Source: Streptomyces cucumeris (GTDB lineage Bacteria; Actinomycetota; Actinomycetes; Streptomycetales; Streptomycetaceae). From it: 64,000 bases of DNA. The translations under genes were made by a program, and so were the position numbers. Below the pieces are notes generated by a model. That model had not been told where the DNA came from. It did not search any database and saw nothing but the letters and a program-made list of their open reading frames with translations. Position 1 is the stretch's first letter. Every line of letters begins with the position of its first letter. The stretch is taken from positions 1 to 64,000 of the forward strand of contig NZ_JANCLX010000028.1 in assembly GCF_024295805.1 (NCBI RefSeq), written 5' to 3'. Of this stretch, positions 45,210 through 54,279 are shown one piece after another.

Positions 45210-45659
45210 ATGGGCAATGACAGCGCCTATGGGAACTGGCGGGATGAGCAGCTCAAGGCCGACGCACGCGCGGTCGGAGGGGAGCCGTGCCGAGTGTGCG
45301 GGGAGCCGGTGCCGGCCCGGGCGCACTGGAAGCATCGCGACCGGCACGTGTGCTCGCCTCGCTGCAATCTGACGCCCAACCGGCGCCTGAACCAGCGTAC
45401 CGAGCGTGGTGAGATCACCCAGCCCCCTGCGTTCTCCCCCGACCCTCAACCGAACCGGCCCGCACAGGCCTTCCGTACCTTGGCGGCCGGATCCCCCTTC
45501 CCCTACGAAGTCCAGGGCTTCTCACCCAAACCAGGCGACATGGTGGAGAGACACGGTTCAGTGATCACCGTCCACCGAGCCGTCGACCTGTTGGAGCACA
45601 CCATCCCCTGGCCGGTGAAACCGCATGCGTGGTGTGCTCACGGTCAAGGCCGGCGGTGA
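45210..45659 (+). CDS. Small zinc-binding hypothetical protein
   Basis: 149 residues from ATG 45210, with GGGCGGGAG upstream. One Cys4-type cluster: CRVCGEPVPARAHWKHRDRHVCSPRC. The rest is Pro-rich and hydrophilic. It may be a single-zinc-finger protein of the type seen on streptomycete mobile elements. It lies next to the IS5 copy. Confidence 0.5.
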   Translation: MGNDSAYGNWRDEQLKADARAVGGEPCRVCGEPVPARAHWKHRDRHVCSPRCNLTPNRRLNQRTERGEITQPPAFSPDPQPNRPAQAFRTLAAGSPFPYEVQGFSPKPGDMVERHGSVITVHRAVDLLEHTIPWPVKPHAWCAHGQGRR

Positions 45660-45807
45660 CATGATCCGCCAACCGGAAATGGCCATATCTGTGGTGTCTG
45701 CGCCGAGGTAGAGGGGCTGAGAGGCGGACCCGGCCAGCCAGAGATGGGGAAAACGGTCGGAGACCCTTCCAGTTCTCGCACCTTGCCTTCCGACGCTTCG
45801 TCCCAGC

Positions 45808-46098
45808 TCAGCGGAAGTAATACAGGGCTACTGTGAAGGGGCCAGCATCCCGGCAGAATGCGTTTGTCCACCATCCCAGCGCTGCTCCGTATCCTACACG
45901 CGCGCCGCAGCGCGCCATGGCGTCCTGATACGTGGCACCGCTACTGGAATTATCACCGAAGTGGTAGTAGCTGTCGATGTACAGTCCCTCGATGGCTACG
46001 GTCGGCGTTGTCGCGGGTGTGGTTGCGGTGGCGACTCCGCCGCTCAGGCCGACTAGCAGTGCCGCAGCGAGAGCCACAGCTGTTTTGCGTGTACGCAT
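45808..46098 (-). CDS. Small secreted protein
   Basis: 96 residues from ATG 46098, with GGGAGAATG upstream. Signal peptide: MRTRKTAVALAAALLVGLSG, cut near ATA-TTP. The mature part (about 65 residues) has two Cys (ARCGARVGY and AFCRDAG) and many aromatic residues (YIDSYYHFGDN, WWTNAF, ALYYF), suggesting a small disulfide-linked beta protein. It is adjacent to the secreted lectin gene on the same strand. No family recognised. Confidence 0.65.
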   Translation of the reverse strand: MRTRKTAVALAAALLVGLSGGVATATTPATTPTVAIEGLYIDSYYHFGDNSSSGATYQDAMARCGARVGYGAALGWWTNAFCRDAGPFTVALYYFR

Positions 46099-46437
46099 TA
46101 ACACATTCTCCCTGTTCCGTGCGGGATACACGGCTAGTCTCGGGCGATCGCAGGTCGCCAGGAAGACGAAATACAACCCTGGCTGGAAACAGCGAAGAAT
46201 AGGCAAGGAACGCCTTCTTGCGCGAGGCCAAGCAAACGGGGCAGCAGTCAACCTGTCAGGCGTGCACGCGAGACCCGCACGGTGGCGCCCCGGGCACAGC
46301 CCGGAGCGCCACGCCCTGCAGGCGGAGGCGCTCGCCCTTGGTATGAGGCCAGCGCTACTCCCGCCGCCCCTACCCTGGCCACCCAGAGCACCGACTCGGC
46401 GTGCCAACCCCTCGGGGCGGTGCTGCGGGCAGTTGGC
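46099..46437. other. Intergenic between two secreted-protein genes
   Basis: About 340 bp without a supported gene. It contains the promoter of the small secreted protein and GC-rich inverted segments around 46290-46320 (GGCGCCCCGGG...CCCGGAGCGCC) that could terminate the lectin transcript. Confidence 0.4.
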
Positions 46438-46941
46438 TCAGCTCCACTGCTGGGTGGCGGAGCCGTTGCAGTCCCACTGGTTGGCGCGGGCGCCGTTGGC
46501 GGTGGAGTCCCCCCGGATCTCCAGGCACTTACCCGAGTTCGCATTGACGAGAGTGCCCGAGGGGGTCCAGTTCCACTGCTGGGTGGCGGAGCCGTTGCAG
46601 TCCCACTGGTTGGCGCGGGCGCCGTTGGCGGTGGAGTCCCCCCGGATCTCCAGGCACTTACCCGAGTTCGCATTGACGAGAGTGCCCCAGCCGTTCAGGT
46701 TGGAGCTGTACCACTGCTGGGTGGATCCTCCGTAGCAGTCCCACTGGTTGGCGTCGGCGCCGTTGGCGGTGGAGTACGACCAGATCTCCAGGCACTTACC
46801 AGAGTTCGCGTTCACCCACTTATACGGTCCCGAAGCCGAGGCCGTCGCCGAGGCGCTGGCGGATGGTGCGGTCACACCGCCTACGAGCAGGACGATTCCG
46901 GCGGCCAGCACCATGGCTCCCTGGCGAACGTGAAAGGTCAT
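46438..46941 (-). CDS. Secreted ricin-type lectin
   Basis: 167 residues. Signal peptide (MVLAAGIVLLVGGVTAPSASA) followed by a single beta-trefoil of three 43-residue repeats (VNANSGKCLEI...NGA.ANQWDC..S.TQQW). The QxW motif is present in all three. There is no catalytic domain, so it should be a free carbohydrate-binding protein. Repeats 2 and 3 are nearly identical at DNA level. Domain resemblance to the lectin parts at 7.6-10.5 kb suggests shared glycan targets. Confidence 0.85.
   Translation of the reverse strand: MTFHVRQGAMVLAAGIVLLVGGVTAPSASASATASASGPYKWVNANSGKCLEIWSYSTANGADANQWDCYGGSTQQWYSSNLNGWGTLVNANSGKCLEIRGDSTANGARANQWDCNGSATQQWNWTPSGTLVNANSGKCLEIRGDSTANGARANQWDCNGSATQQWS
46443..46687. 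repeat. Exact tandem repeat inside the lectin gene
   Basis: 116 bp at 46443-46558 recur without a mismatch at 46572-46687, giving a 129-bp period equal to 43 codons (one trefoil lobe). The first lobe of the gene (46690-46810) is clearly diverged, so the duplication or conversion is recent. Confidence 0.85.
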
Positions 46942-47121
46942 GAATCTCCCTCAGTTGGTGGCGTACCGGAACCGCGCCGCCGCAGCGCAGCCGGGCGGGC
47001 CGGTGGCCTATCGGGTGTCGGCACCTGACCAGTCTGTTCGCCGAGCGGTGCGCCGTCATTGGCATTCAGCGCAGAAAGACTTGTTCCTGTGCGCACGGGC
47101 CAGGAGCAACCGGGGCCGATG

Positions 47122-48132
47122 TCAGCCGACGTCCGGCGACACGCTCTTCCTGTCGCGCGCGTACAGCGCCATCCGGCGGTGCTGTCCAGGCGGGATGCCG
47201 TAGGCGGCGCGGAACGAACGGCTGAACCGGTCCGGACCCGACAGGCCCCACCGCGCGCCGATGGCGTGCACGGGGACAGCCAGCAGGGTGGGGTCGGCGA
47301 GGTCCGCGTAGCAGCGCTCCAGACGGCGCCGGCGAATCGCCGCGGACACTGTCTCGCCCCGGCTGCGGAAGAGCTGGTGCAGAAGCCGGACGGAGATGTG
47401 GTGGCGGGCCGCGATGGCGGCGGGGCAGAGCTGGGGGTCGGTCAAGTGGTCCTGGACGAAGAGGTCGATGCGAGCGAGCAGTATCTGGTGCCGCGACTCC
47501 GGAGGGAGCCGGTCCTGTGTGCCGGTCCTGGCAGCGAGCATTCCCACGGCCAGGTCCAGGGTCACCATTCCCAGCCGCTCGCCGTCCAGGGCATCCAATC
47601 CGGGCGCCTCCCGGGCCACCGAGGTCAGATGGTCGGCCAGGATCCGGCCCATCCCGGTTCCCCCCGGCACGGCACAGGCCAGCAGTTGGTTCATCCTGGC
47701 CTCGGGCACGGGAACCAGGGCCCGAGGCAGATGCAGGATAATCGCCCGTGGCCCACCGGCCCCCGGTTCACTCACAGCCCGACCGCGATAGGGCCGTGAA
47801 GACGTCCAGAAGGCAAAGTCACCAGCGGACAGTCGGGCTTCGTTGTGAAGCTGGGACACCTCCATGGCCCCGCTCAGCACCAGAGTGAGCTCGTAGGTCT
47901 CCGGGTCCCCGCGGCGGACGAGCTCCGCAGTACGTTTCGACCGCAACCCGGGGAAGGCCATCGTCGTCAGCTGAAGCCGTCCCATGCCCAGGGAGCCGAA
48001 GCTCCCGGCAAAGTCCGAAGCCTCATCACTGGTGATCCGGGTGGGTGCCACACCCCGACCGACCACCTCGCACCACCAGTCGAAGCGCTGCTCCCTGGGA
48101 AGCTCCGCCGTGTCGAACTCCGTGAACGCCAT
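47122..48132 (-). CDS. AraC-family regulator
   Basis: 336 residues from ATG 48132, preceded by GGGGG; the frame to 48324 is unsupported. The N-terminal domain is of the AraC-binding-like type (FDTAELPREQRFDWWCEVVGR; ELTLVLSGAMEVSQ). The C-terminal double HTH is AIAARHHISVRLLHQLFRSRG and AIGARWGLSGPDRFSRSFRAAYGIPPGQ. It is a typical streptomycete one-component regulator; the target is unknown. Confidence 0.9.
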   Translation of the reverse strand: MAFTEFDTAELPREQRFDWWCEVVGRGVAPTRITSDEASDFAGSFGSLGMGRLQLTTMAFPGLRSKRTAELVRRGDPETYELTLVLSGAMEVSQLHNEARLSAGDFAFWTSSRPYRGRAVSEPGAGGPRAIILHLPRALVPVPEARMNQLLACAVPGGTGMGRILADHLTSVAREAPGLDALDGERLGMVTLDLAVGMLAARTGTQDRLPPESRHQILLARIDLFVQDHLTDPQLCPAAIAARHHISVRLLHQLFRSRGETVSAAIRRRRLERCYADLADPTLLAVPVHAIGARWGLSGPDRFSRSFRAAYGIPPGQHRRMALYARDRKSVSPDVG

Positions 48133-48558
48133 CGGACCCCCATCTGGAAGCGCACGGTTGCCTGCCCACCCTCGCCAGCTGGCTCCTGCGACACAATCCG
48201 CGACCTGCGAAATGGCCGGGCTATCGCCGGAGATGGCTGAACTGCCTGCCGCCATCCACCTCCGTCCACTTCCGGCGATCTTTGGGAACAGGTGCTGAAC
48301 TGGACGCCTCTCCACCCTCGTCAAACTCAGCCCGGACTCTTACGGATTCCCCTTCGCCGGTGGTAGAGGTATCGGCAGGATGGGCACATGCCTGAGACCC
48401 TTCCTCCTGGCCGGCCAGGAGAGCGAGCGAATGCGGTCTACTCAGGCCAGGCGTACTCGCTGTAGGGGGTGCCGTTGGCGATGTGCTGGAGCGCTGCAGC
48501 TAAAGCGTGTTGCAGGATGTGAGTGGACAGGTCGAGCTGCCGGGCCATCTCTTGTTGA
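48133..48558. other. Intergenic, probable element edge
   Basis: No gene supported. It holds the upstream region of the AraC-type gene and, toward 48500-48558, sequence next to the DDE transposase stop that may belong to the end of that IS. Confidence 0.35.
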
Positions 48559-49190
48559 TCACGTGGCGAGGGCGAGGTTGTGCATGTGGGCGGTGGCCTG
48601 GACGGCGTGGTGGAGGCCGTTGCCGCGTTGCCGGCAGTCGCGGAGGATCTTGTAGTTCTTCATCCGTGCGAAGGTGTGCTCGACGCGGGCGCGGACTTTG
48701 CGGTGTTCCGCGTTGTCCGCTTCCTCTCCGGCCAGCAGGGGCCGTCCGGGCTGTTTGCGGTGCGGCACGACCGGGCCGGTGTTGATGTAGGCGCCGTCGC
48801 CCAGCACGGTGACGCCCTCGCACGTCCGGGCGAGGCCCGAGTCCCTCCAGATGTGGGCGTCGGCCCGGTTACCCGGGGCGGGGCGGGAGGTGGCGACCAC
48901 CAGGCGGGTGTCGGCATCGGTGATGACCTGCACGTTCGCCGAAAATCGGTAGTTGCGGCTGGAAGCGCCGACCTGCCGGTCGCGGACCGGGATCAGCGTG
49001 CCGTCCACGATCCACAGCCGATCCGCGGCATCAGCAGACCGGACTGACCGGTTCTCCCAGGCGCTTGGCCCAGTGCCGTGCGGTTTCGGCGATGCAGGGC
49101 ACGAGCATCTCCAGCAGCGGGAAGGGACCGGAGCCAGCCGCTGCCCGCCCCCGCCCCGACCACCAGCCTGGCCACCAACGACGCACCACT
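48559..49190 (-). pseudogene. DDE_Tnp_4-type transposase, 5' damaged
   Basis: The catalytic part is intact in one frame: LWIVDGTLIPVRDR, GASSRNYRFSANVQVITDAD, VLGDGAYINTG and RARVEHTFARMKNYKILRDC. The N-terminal region is split: the expected LEMLVPCIAETARHWAKRLG is read in another frame near 49050-49110, and the HTH part is missing. It is thus a frameshifted, truncated IS remnant. Confidence 0.75.
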
Positions 49191-49243
49191 CGGCCCGTAC
49201 GCCGCCGCCCACCTAATCCGCACTTCCAACACCGCCAGCCTAG

Positions 49244-50133
49244 GAGTTGTCGTCAAAGTGTCACGCCCACATCAGGAGCGATGCGAGGGTGACGGCTGCT
49301 TGGTAGGACTCGGCCGTCTTGTCGTACCGGGTCGCGATGCCTCGCCACTGCTTCAAGCGGTTGAAGCACCGTTCCGCGACGTTGCGACGCTTGTAGACCT
49401 GCTTGTCGAAGGCTGGCGGGCGCCGCCCTGGCTGCCGCGCCGGGCACGGTTGCGGACCTGGTCAGCCCGCTCCGGGATGGTGTGGGGGATGTTGCGGCGC
49501 CGCAGCCAGGTGCGGATAGCCTTCGCGCTGTAGCCCTTGTCGCCTATGACGTGGGCGGGCCGCACCCGCGGCCGTCCCGACCCGAGGCGGGGTACCCGTA
49601 TCGCCTCCATCACGGCGGTGAACTGGGTGCAGTCGTTGGTGTTGCCGCCCGTGAGCACCAGGGCGAGCGGTCGCCCCAGGCCATCACAGGCCAGATGGAT
49701 TTTGCTGGTCAGCCCGCCCCTGGAGCGCCCGAGCGCCGGGCTGCGGTGCCCCCTTTTCGGGCACCGACCGCATGCTGGTGGACACGGACAATGCTGGAGT
49801 CGACCGACACCAGCCACTCGATGTCCCCCGCCGCGTCCGCTTTGGCCTGCGCGGCCTGCAGCATCCGGTCGAGGGTGCCGTCCGCAGCCCAGCGACGGAA
49901 ACGGGTGGCAGGCTCGCCCAGGAGCCGTACCGCTCGGGAACATCCCGCCAGGCCACCCCGGCCCAGGACTTCCACACGATCCCGTTGAGCATCGTCCGGT
50001 CGTCCAGCCGGGGCCGCCCCATCGAGGTCCGAGGCAGCAACAGCCGCACGAAGTCCCACTCGGCATCAGACAGTTCATGGCGACGTATCACCCAACCATG
50101 ATCCACCAACCAAGATCACATTGACGACAGGCT
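49244..50133 (-). mobile_element. Decayed IS5-family element with CTAG duplication
   Basis: 890 bp between CTAG at 49240-49243 and CTAG at 50134-50137. The ends are imperfect inverted repeats sharing TGTCGTCAA (GAGTTGTCGTCAAAGTG at left; CACATTGACGACAGGCT at right). It interrupts an HNH endonuclease gene, whose frame is restored when the element and one CTAG are removed. Confidence 0.8.
49253..50109 (-). pseudogene. IS5-family transposase with several frameshifts
   Basis: The start (MVDHGWVIRRHELSDAEWDF; GRPRLDDRTMLNGIVW) is in one frame to about 49930. RWAADGTLDRMLQAAQAKAD and VDSSIVRVHQHA are in a second. RSRGGLTSKIHLACDGLGRP and VIGDKGYSAKAIRTWLR are in a third. The tail (YKRRNVAERCFNRLKQWRG) is in yet another. 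More breaks exist than a single programmed slip can explain, so the copy is dead. Confidence 0.8.
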
Positions 50134-50137
50134 CTAG

Positions 50138-50340
50138 CCATCTACATACGTGACGGATGGATCTGCCAGATCTGCCGTACCCCTGTCGACCGCGACCGGG
50201 ACTGGCCCGACATGTGGTGCGCGACGCCCGACCACCGGGTCCCGTTGACCGCCGCTGGCACCCACACAGTAGACAACGTGCGGCCTGCGCACTGGATCTG
50301 CAACCTCCGCAAGGGCGACTACTTCCCGGTCGAGGAGTGA
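50138..50340 (+). pseudogene. HNH endonuclease, 3' part split off by the IS5 element
   Basis: Reads AIYIRDGWICQICRTPVD, then TPDHRVPLTAAGTHTVDNVR and AHWICNLRKGD to a TGA at 50338. This is an HNH nuclease core: CxxC, D-H, N, and H..CN. Joining 49243 to 50138 through CTAG continues the frame upstream as HLIRTSNTASL-AIYIRDGW, so the IS split the gene. The 5' end beyond 49100 is lost among transposase remnants. Confidence 0.75.
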
Positions 50341-50503
50341 GAAGGCGCCAACACGGTCAGCTGGAGCGCGTCGCCGAGACCCCCGCCGAGCGGGATGTGC
50401 GAGATGGCGAGCTGCCCTCCAGGAGGACTCGCACGTCCATGCACAGCACTGTGGTCATCCCCCTCGGCTCATTGTGTTAGGCGTTGTTAGGGCGTGCAGA
50501 TCA

Positions 50504-50846
50504 TTAACCCGTCTCTTTGATCTTGGTTTGGGTGAGGTCTGGACTGAGGAAGGCCGCGATGTCGGCAGGTGTGCGGAAACGAGCGGTGGAAGCGTTGACG
50601 TGGTGACCGTGTGCTTCCAGGAGAGGCCGGACTTCCTGGCTCGCTCGGCTGATGGTCATGGCAGTGACTCCGAAGAGCTGGCCCAAGAGGTCCATGGTGG
50701 CCAGTTTGCGCAGGTGGAGGACGGTGGCCAGGATCCGGTCTGCCGGCGTGAGCTTGGCTTTGGCACCTGTGCCGGCGGCCACCAGGCGCTCGCGACCGCG
50801 ACGGGCCACTTCGCTGTGCCGGGCGGAAAGTGGCAGACGGTGATCG
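50504..50846 (-). pseudogene. 3' part of the ISAzo13-type transposase region
   Basis: It starts with ITVCHFPPGTAKW, the continuation of the transposase core. It then runs in another frame into LTPADRILATVLHLRKLATM and FGVTAMTISRASQEVRPLLEAHGH, a segment of the kind found in ISAzo13 transposase-related proteins. It was separated from the 5' part by the nested IS. Confidence 0.65.
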
Positions 50847-50920
50847 CTAGGGCGTGTATCGAAAGTACCTGCGGACGCACCCCGATCTGGCGTTTCGCAA
50901 GGTAGTGGCATCCTTGGGCC

Positions 50921-51583
50921 GTGTTCTCATCCGATCATGTGGGCGCCGTGTTCTTCGATGTCGATGGCACCCTCGTCCCCCGCACGAGTTCGTCGGTCTT
51001 TCTGGCCGGCTTCCTTGGCCATCGGGACGAGTTGGCCAAGGCCGAAGACGCATACGCCTCCGGTGCCCTGGACAATCGACAGGTCTCCGAGCTGGATGCC
51101 GCGGGCTGGGCTGGGGTTCGCGAGGACCAGGTTTCTGGCTGGCTCGACGGGCTTCCCTTGGTCTCGGGCATCACGGAGACCGTGACCTGGTGTTGGCAGA
51201 ACGGCTTGGTGCCCGTGCTGGCGACCCTCGCATGGTCGCCAGTCGGCAGCTATCTGGCTTGCCGCTTCGGCTTCCATGGGTTCAGCGGACCTAGGCTGGA
51301 GACTGCCGACGGCCGCTTCACGGGCCGGGTCGCCCGTCACTTCGACGAGTACGACAAGCGGGATTTCGCGCTCGCGCAGGCGCGAGAGCTGGGGCTGGCT
51401 CCCTGCTCGTGCGGGGCCGTTGGGGACAGCCGCTCCGATCTGCCGCTGTTCGCATCCGTCGGGTTGAGTGTGGCGTTCAATGCCTCGGCTGGAGCGCGCC
51501 AGGCGGCGACCGTCACGGTGGACGACGACGACCTGCGGAGGGTGCTTCCGGTCTTGAGCCGCCTGGTCACAGCCACTCGTTGA
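50921..51583 (+). CDS. HAD-superfamily phosphatase (IS passenger)
   Basis: 220 residues from GTG 50921 (GTG 50939 is an alternative). Motif I FFDVDGTLVPR with the nucleophile and acid/base Asp, motif II LATLAWSP, and motif III/IV YDKRDFALAQ...GAVGDSRSDLPLF. It resembles SerB/HAD-IB-type phosphatases with a helical cap. It lies 55 bp inside the left IS end and its 3' end overlaps the transposase by 17 bp, so it travels with the element. Substrate unknown. Confidence 0.85.
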   Translation: MFSSDHVGAVFFDVDGTLVPRTSSSVFLAGFLGHRDELAKAEDAYASGALDNRQVSELDAAGWAGVREDQVSGWLDGLPLVSGITETVTWCWQNGLVPVLATLAWSPVGSYLACRFGFHGFSGPRLETADGRFTGRVARHFDEYDKRDFALAQARELGLAPCSCGAVGDSRSDLPLFASVGLSVAFNASAGARQAATVTVDDDDLRRVLPVLSRLVTATR

Positions 51584-52441
51584 TGGCCGCGATGAGGACA
51601 GTCATCTCGTAGCGGACCGCGAGCTTGTCGTATCTCGTGGCCACAGCTCTGTGCCTTTTGAGACGGTTGATGCCGCACTCGACCGCGTGTCGTGCCTTGT
51701 AGTCCTCAGCCTCGAACTTGGGTGGCCGGCCACCGCGTGAGCCGAGCTTCTTACGGTTGCGGGCCTGGTCGGCCTTGTCCGGGATGGTGCAGCGGATGCC
51801 ACGTCGGCGCAGATAGGCACGGTTCTTGCGAGACGCGTACGCCTTGTCGGCGCGGACCCGGTCGGGCCGGGTCCGCGGACGGCCCGAACCCGGGCGGGCG
51901 ACGCGGACCTTTTTCAGGACAGGCTCGAACTGCGGGGAGTCGCCTCGCTGTCCGGCCGTGATCACGTGGGACATCGGCCGCTGGCCCTGCTCGACCGCCA
52001 GGTGCAGCTTGGTGGTCAGGCCGCCGCGCGAGCGGCCGAGTCCGTGGTCGTCGGGCTCGATGGCGACGCCGCCGGGCGGCTCCTTTTGCAGGTCCCCTTT
52101 TTCCGCGCACCGGCGGCGTGCTGGTGGGCCCGGCAGACGGTGGAGTCGATGTTGAGGTCCCAGGTGATCAGGCGCTCGGCGTCGGCCTGGGCCTGCAATT
52201 CGGCGAAGATCCGCTGCCAGGTGCCATCCCGCTGCCAGCGGCGGAACAAGTCATACGTCCGTGCCCAGGGCCCGTACCGCTCCGGCACGTCCCGCCAGGG
52301 GACGCCGGTACGGGTGCGGAACCGTATGCCGTCGATCAGCTGCCGTCTGGTCCATATCGGCGGGCGCCCCGGCATCTTGCCCCGGGGCAGCAACGGCTCC
52401 AGGCGGGCCCACTGCGCATCTGTCAGATCTCCACGTGCCAC
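51567..52441 (-). CDS. IS5-family transposase (two frames, -1 frameshift)
   Basis: The first frame (52016-52441) has DLTDAQWARLEPLLPRGKMP, WRDVPERYGPWARTYDLFRRW and WDLNIDSTVCRAHQHA (first Asp). The second (-1) frame ends at 51567 with GLTTKLHLAVEQGQRPM, VRADKAYASRKNRAYL (second Asp) and the Glu in HAVECGINRLKRHRA. The likely slip site is the A-run/G-run in GCGGAAAAAGGGGACC near 52090-52105. Both halves look intact, so the element may be active. Confidence 0.85.
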
Positions 52442-52485
52442 GAGGCAAGATCATCTCACCTCAAGATCCACTTTCGATACACGCC

Positions 52486-53404
52486 CTAGCCCGGTCTCGG
52501 TGGCCAACTGGGCCAGCTCGGTCTTCCAGGTGCGGGTGCGATAGCCGTTGGACCCGCCGACGTCGGCGGTGATCAACAGTCGGTCGGCTGCCGGATAGGT
52601 GCTGTGTCCGGCACCGTTCCACCAGCGGCGGATGGACTCGACGGCGAACGCGGCGGTGTCGTGGTCGGTGCCCACGTTGACCCAGCCGGTGTCCGCAGCG
52701 ATGTCGTAGATGCCATAAGGCACCGCCTTGCCCAGCTCACGGTCGGGAAAGTCGTGGGTGTCCACCGCCACCGGCTGCCCCTTCGGCTCCCACTCCCGGC
52801 CGTGGTTCTTGAAGGGGCCGACCAGCTCCTTCTTCTTGGTATCCACGCTGATCACCGGTTGCCCGGCGTCTTGATGATGGCGGGCCTGGTCGTTGAGATA
52901 GCGGAACTGGGCATCACGGTCGGGATGCTGCTTGCCCTCCAGGATCTTGGCGTTGCCCTGCAGGCTGAAGCCCTCCTCGCGCAGCAGGTCGCCCACCGTG
53001 TCCGGGCCGATCCGGTATCCCTGACGGGTCAGCTCGTCCGCGAGTTTGCGGGTGGACTTACACGTCCAGCGCAGCGGCGACATGGGATCCCCGCGCACAT
53101 CAGGCTCGACGAGAGCCAAAAGTGCATCCCGCAGGGCCGGCTCGCGGTCGACCAGGCGCTTGCGGCCGCCACCAGCCCGGCGGACACGTCCCAACGGGGC
53201 CTCACCGGAATCAAGTTCTCGCACACCGAGCGACACAGTGCCCTCACGGACACCAGCGGCACGAGCAACCGCCCTGATCCCACCGCGACCGAGCGACCGG
53301 GCTTCCGCCCCTATCAGCAGGCGACGCTGCCGCTCGTCCAGATGCGGCAGGATCGCCGCGAACTTTGCCGCCAGTGTCACTCGTTGCTCATCCAACCCGC
53401 CCAT
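52486..53404 (-). pseudogene. 5' part of the ISAzo13-type transposase
   Basis: 306 residues from ATG 53404 (MGGLDEQRVTLAAKFAAILP); an upstream in-frame codon would lie in the terminal repeat. DDE-type features: PVISVDTKKKELVGPFKN (first Asp region) and LLITADVGGSNGYRTRTWK (second). It ends at the CTAG join where the nested IS begins; the Glu-containing tail continues at 50846 and below. Confidence 0.85.
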
Positions 53405-53458
53405 GCCAGACCAACGAACCACCGAGCGGAAAGCCACGGGTTAATGATCTGCACGCCC

Positions 53459-54127
53459 CTAGCGGGCCCGGGTGTAGGTGATGCGGGTGTCCTGGCAGCC
53501 GTTGGCGAGACCTGCCAGGGCAGCCGTTTCGGCCGGATCGACGGTCAGGTTCCAGCGTGACTTCACGACGGTCCACTCCTCGAGGTACCGGCAGTGGGCT
53601 CCTTCATCGGTGGGAAGCCACGTGTTGGGGTCTTGGTCAGCTTTCGAGCGATTCTCTCGGGCAGTCACCGCGGCCAAAGCCCTGGCGTCGCCGAGGTCGT
53701 TGGCATAGGACTGGCGCTCCTGTGGCGACCAGGTGGATGCTCCGCTGTCCCACGCTTCGGCCAGCGGGACCACATGATCGATATCCAGCCCGCGGGCGTT
53801 GTCCACGTCCATGTTGTCGTAGTACGAGTGCCATAGACCGCCACTGATCACACAGCGCCCGCTCACCGTGGGCGGTTCGATCGCCTCGGCGAGCAGCACC
53901 TCCTGGCGGGTGCTGCAGCCGTTCGTGTCCTCGTCGACCCAATGCCTGAACATGCTCCGCTGGTATCCCGTGCGGTCCTCATCCGCCACCGGCAGTGCGC
54001 TGATCGCGTCCCGGAGCGTGGTGGTCACCGTCTCTTCGGGTACTGCTGACGCAGGCGCGACGGTAGCGCCCAGAGACGCGATGGTCGCGGCAATCGCAAG
54101 GACGGTGGATCGGATGGGCATCCGCAT
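53459..54127 (-). CDS. Secreted HNH/DUF1524-type nuclease
   Basis: 222 residues. Signal peptide (MRMPIRSTVLAIAATIASLG...ASA). The mature part has CVISGGLWHSYYDNMDV, the nuclease motif GLDIDHVVPLAEAWDSGAS, and AVTARENRSKADQDPNTWLP with an NRxKxD...W pattern, typical of GmrSD-C/DUF1524-like secreted nucleases. Four Cys probably form disulfides. The ISAzo13 end abuts its stop codon without damaging it. Confidence 0.88.
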   Translation of the reverse strand: MRMPIRSTVLAIAATIASLGATVAPASAVPEETVTTTLRDAISALPVADEDRTGYQRSMFRHWVDEDTNGCSTRQEVLLAEAIEPPTVSGRCVISGGLWHSYYDNMDVDNARGLDIDHVVPLAEAWDSGASTWSPQERQSYANDLGDARALAAVTARENRSKADQDPNTWLPTDEGAHCRYLEEWTVVKSRWNLTVDPAETAALAGLANGCQDTRITYTRAR

Positions 54128-54279
54128 GGCTGTCGCCTCTTCTCTTCAGGCTGTACAGCGCGATAGTTACTGGAGCCCGCTGGAGTAGCTTGCGAGAACG
54201 GGTTGACGATCGCTTGATCGCCCTCGTGAGATTGAGCCGTGGGAGCCTGGAGTCTTGGCTGGGCGAGAGGTCGACCAGC

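Larger units (their letters stand above)
50851..52485. mobile_element. IS5-type element carrying a HAD phosphatase gene
   Basis: 1,635 bp bounded by perfect 16-bp inverted repeats GGCGTGTATCGAAAGT (50851-50866 and reverse complement ending 52485), flanked by CTAG at 50847-50850 and 52486-52489. Deleting the element with one CTAG gives an uninterrupted ISAzo13 transposase frame across the join (ATETGL-AITVCHF). It holds a two-frame transposase and a convergent HAD-family gene between the same repeats. Confidence 0.88.
50490..53458 (-). mobile_element. ISAzo13-type element, interrupted by a second IS
   Basis: Perfect 23-bp inverted ends (starting GGGCGTGCAGATCATTAA) at 50490-50512 and 53436-53458. 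Without the nested 1,639 bp it would be about 1.33 kb. The right end lies directly at the TAG stop (53459) of the secreted nuclease gene. It encodes an ISAzo13-type transposase in two pieces. Confidence 0.8.
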
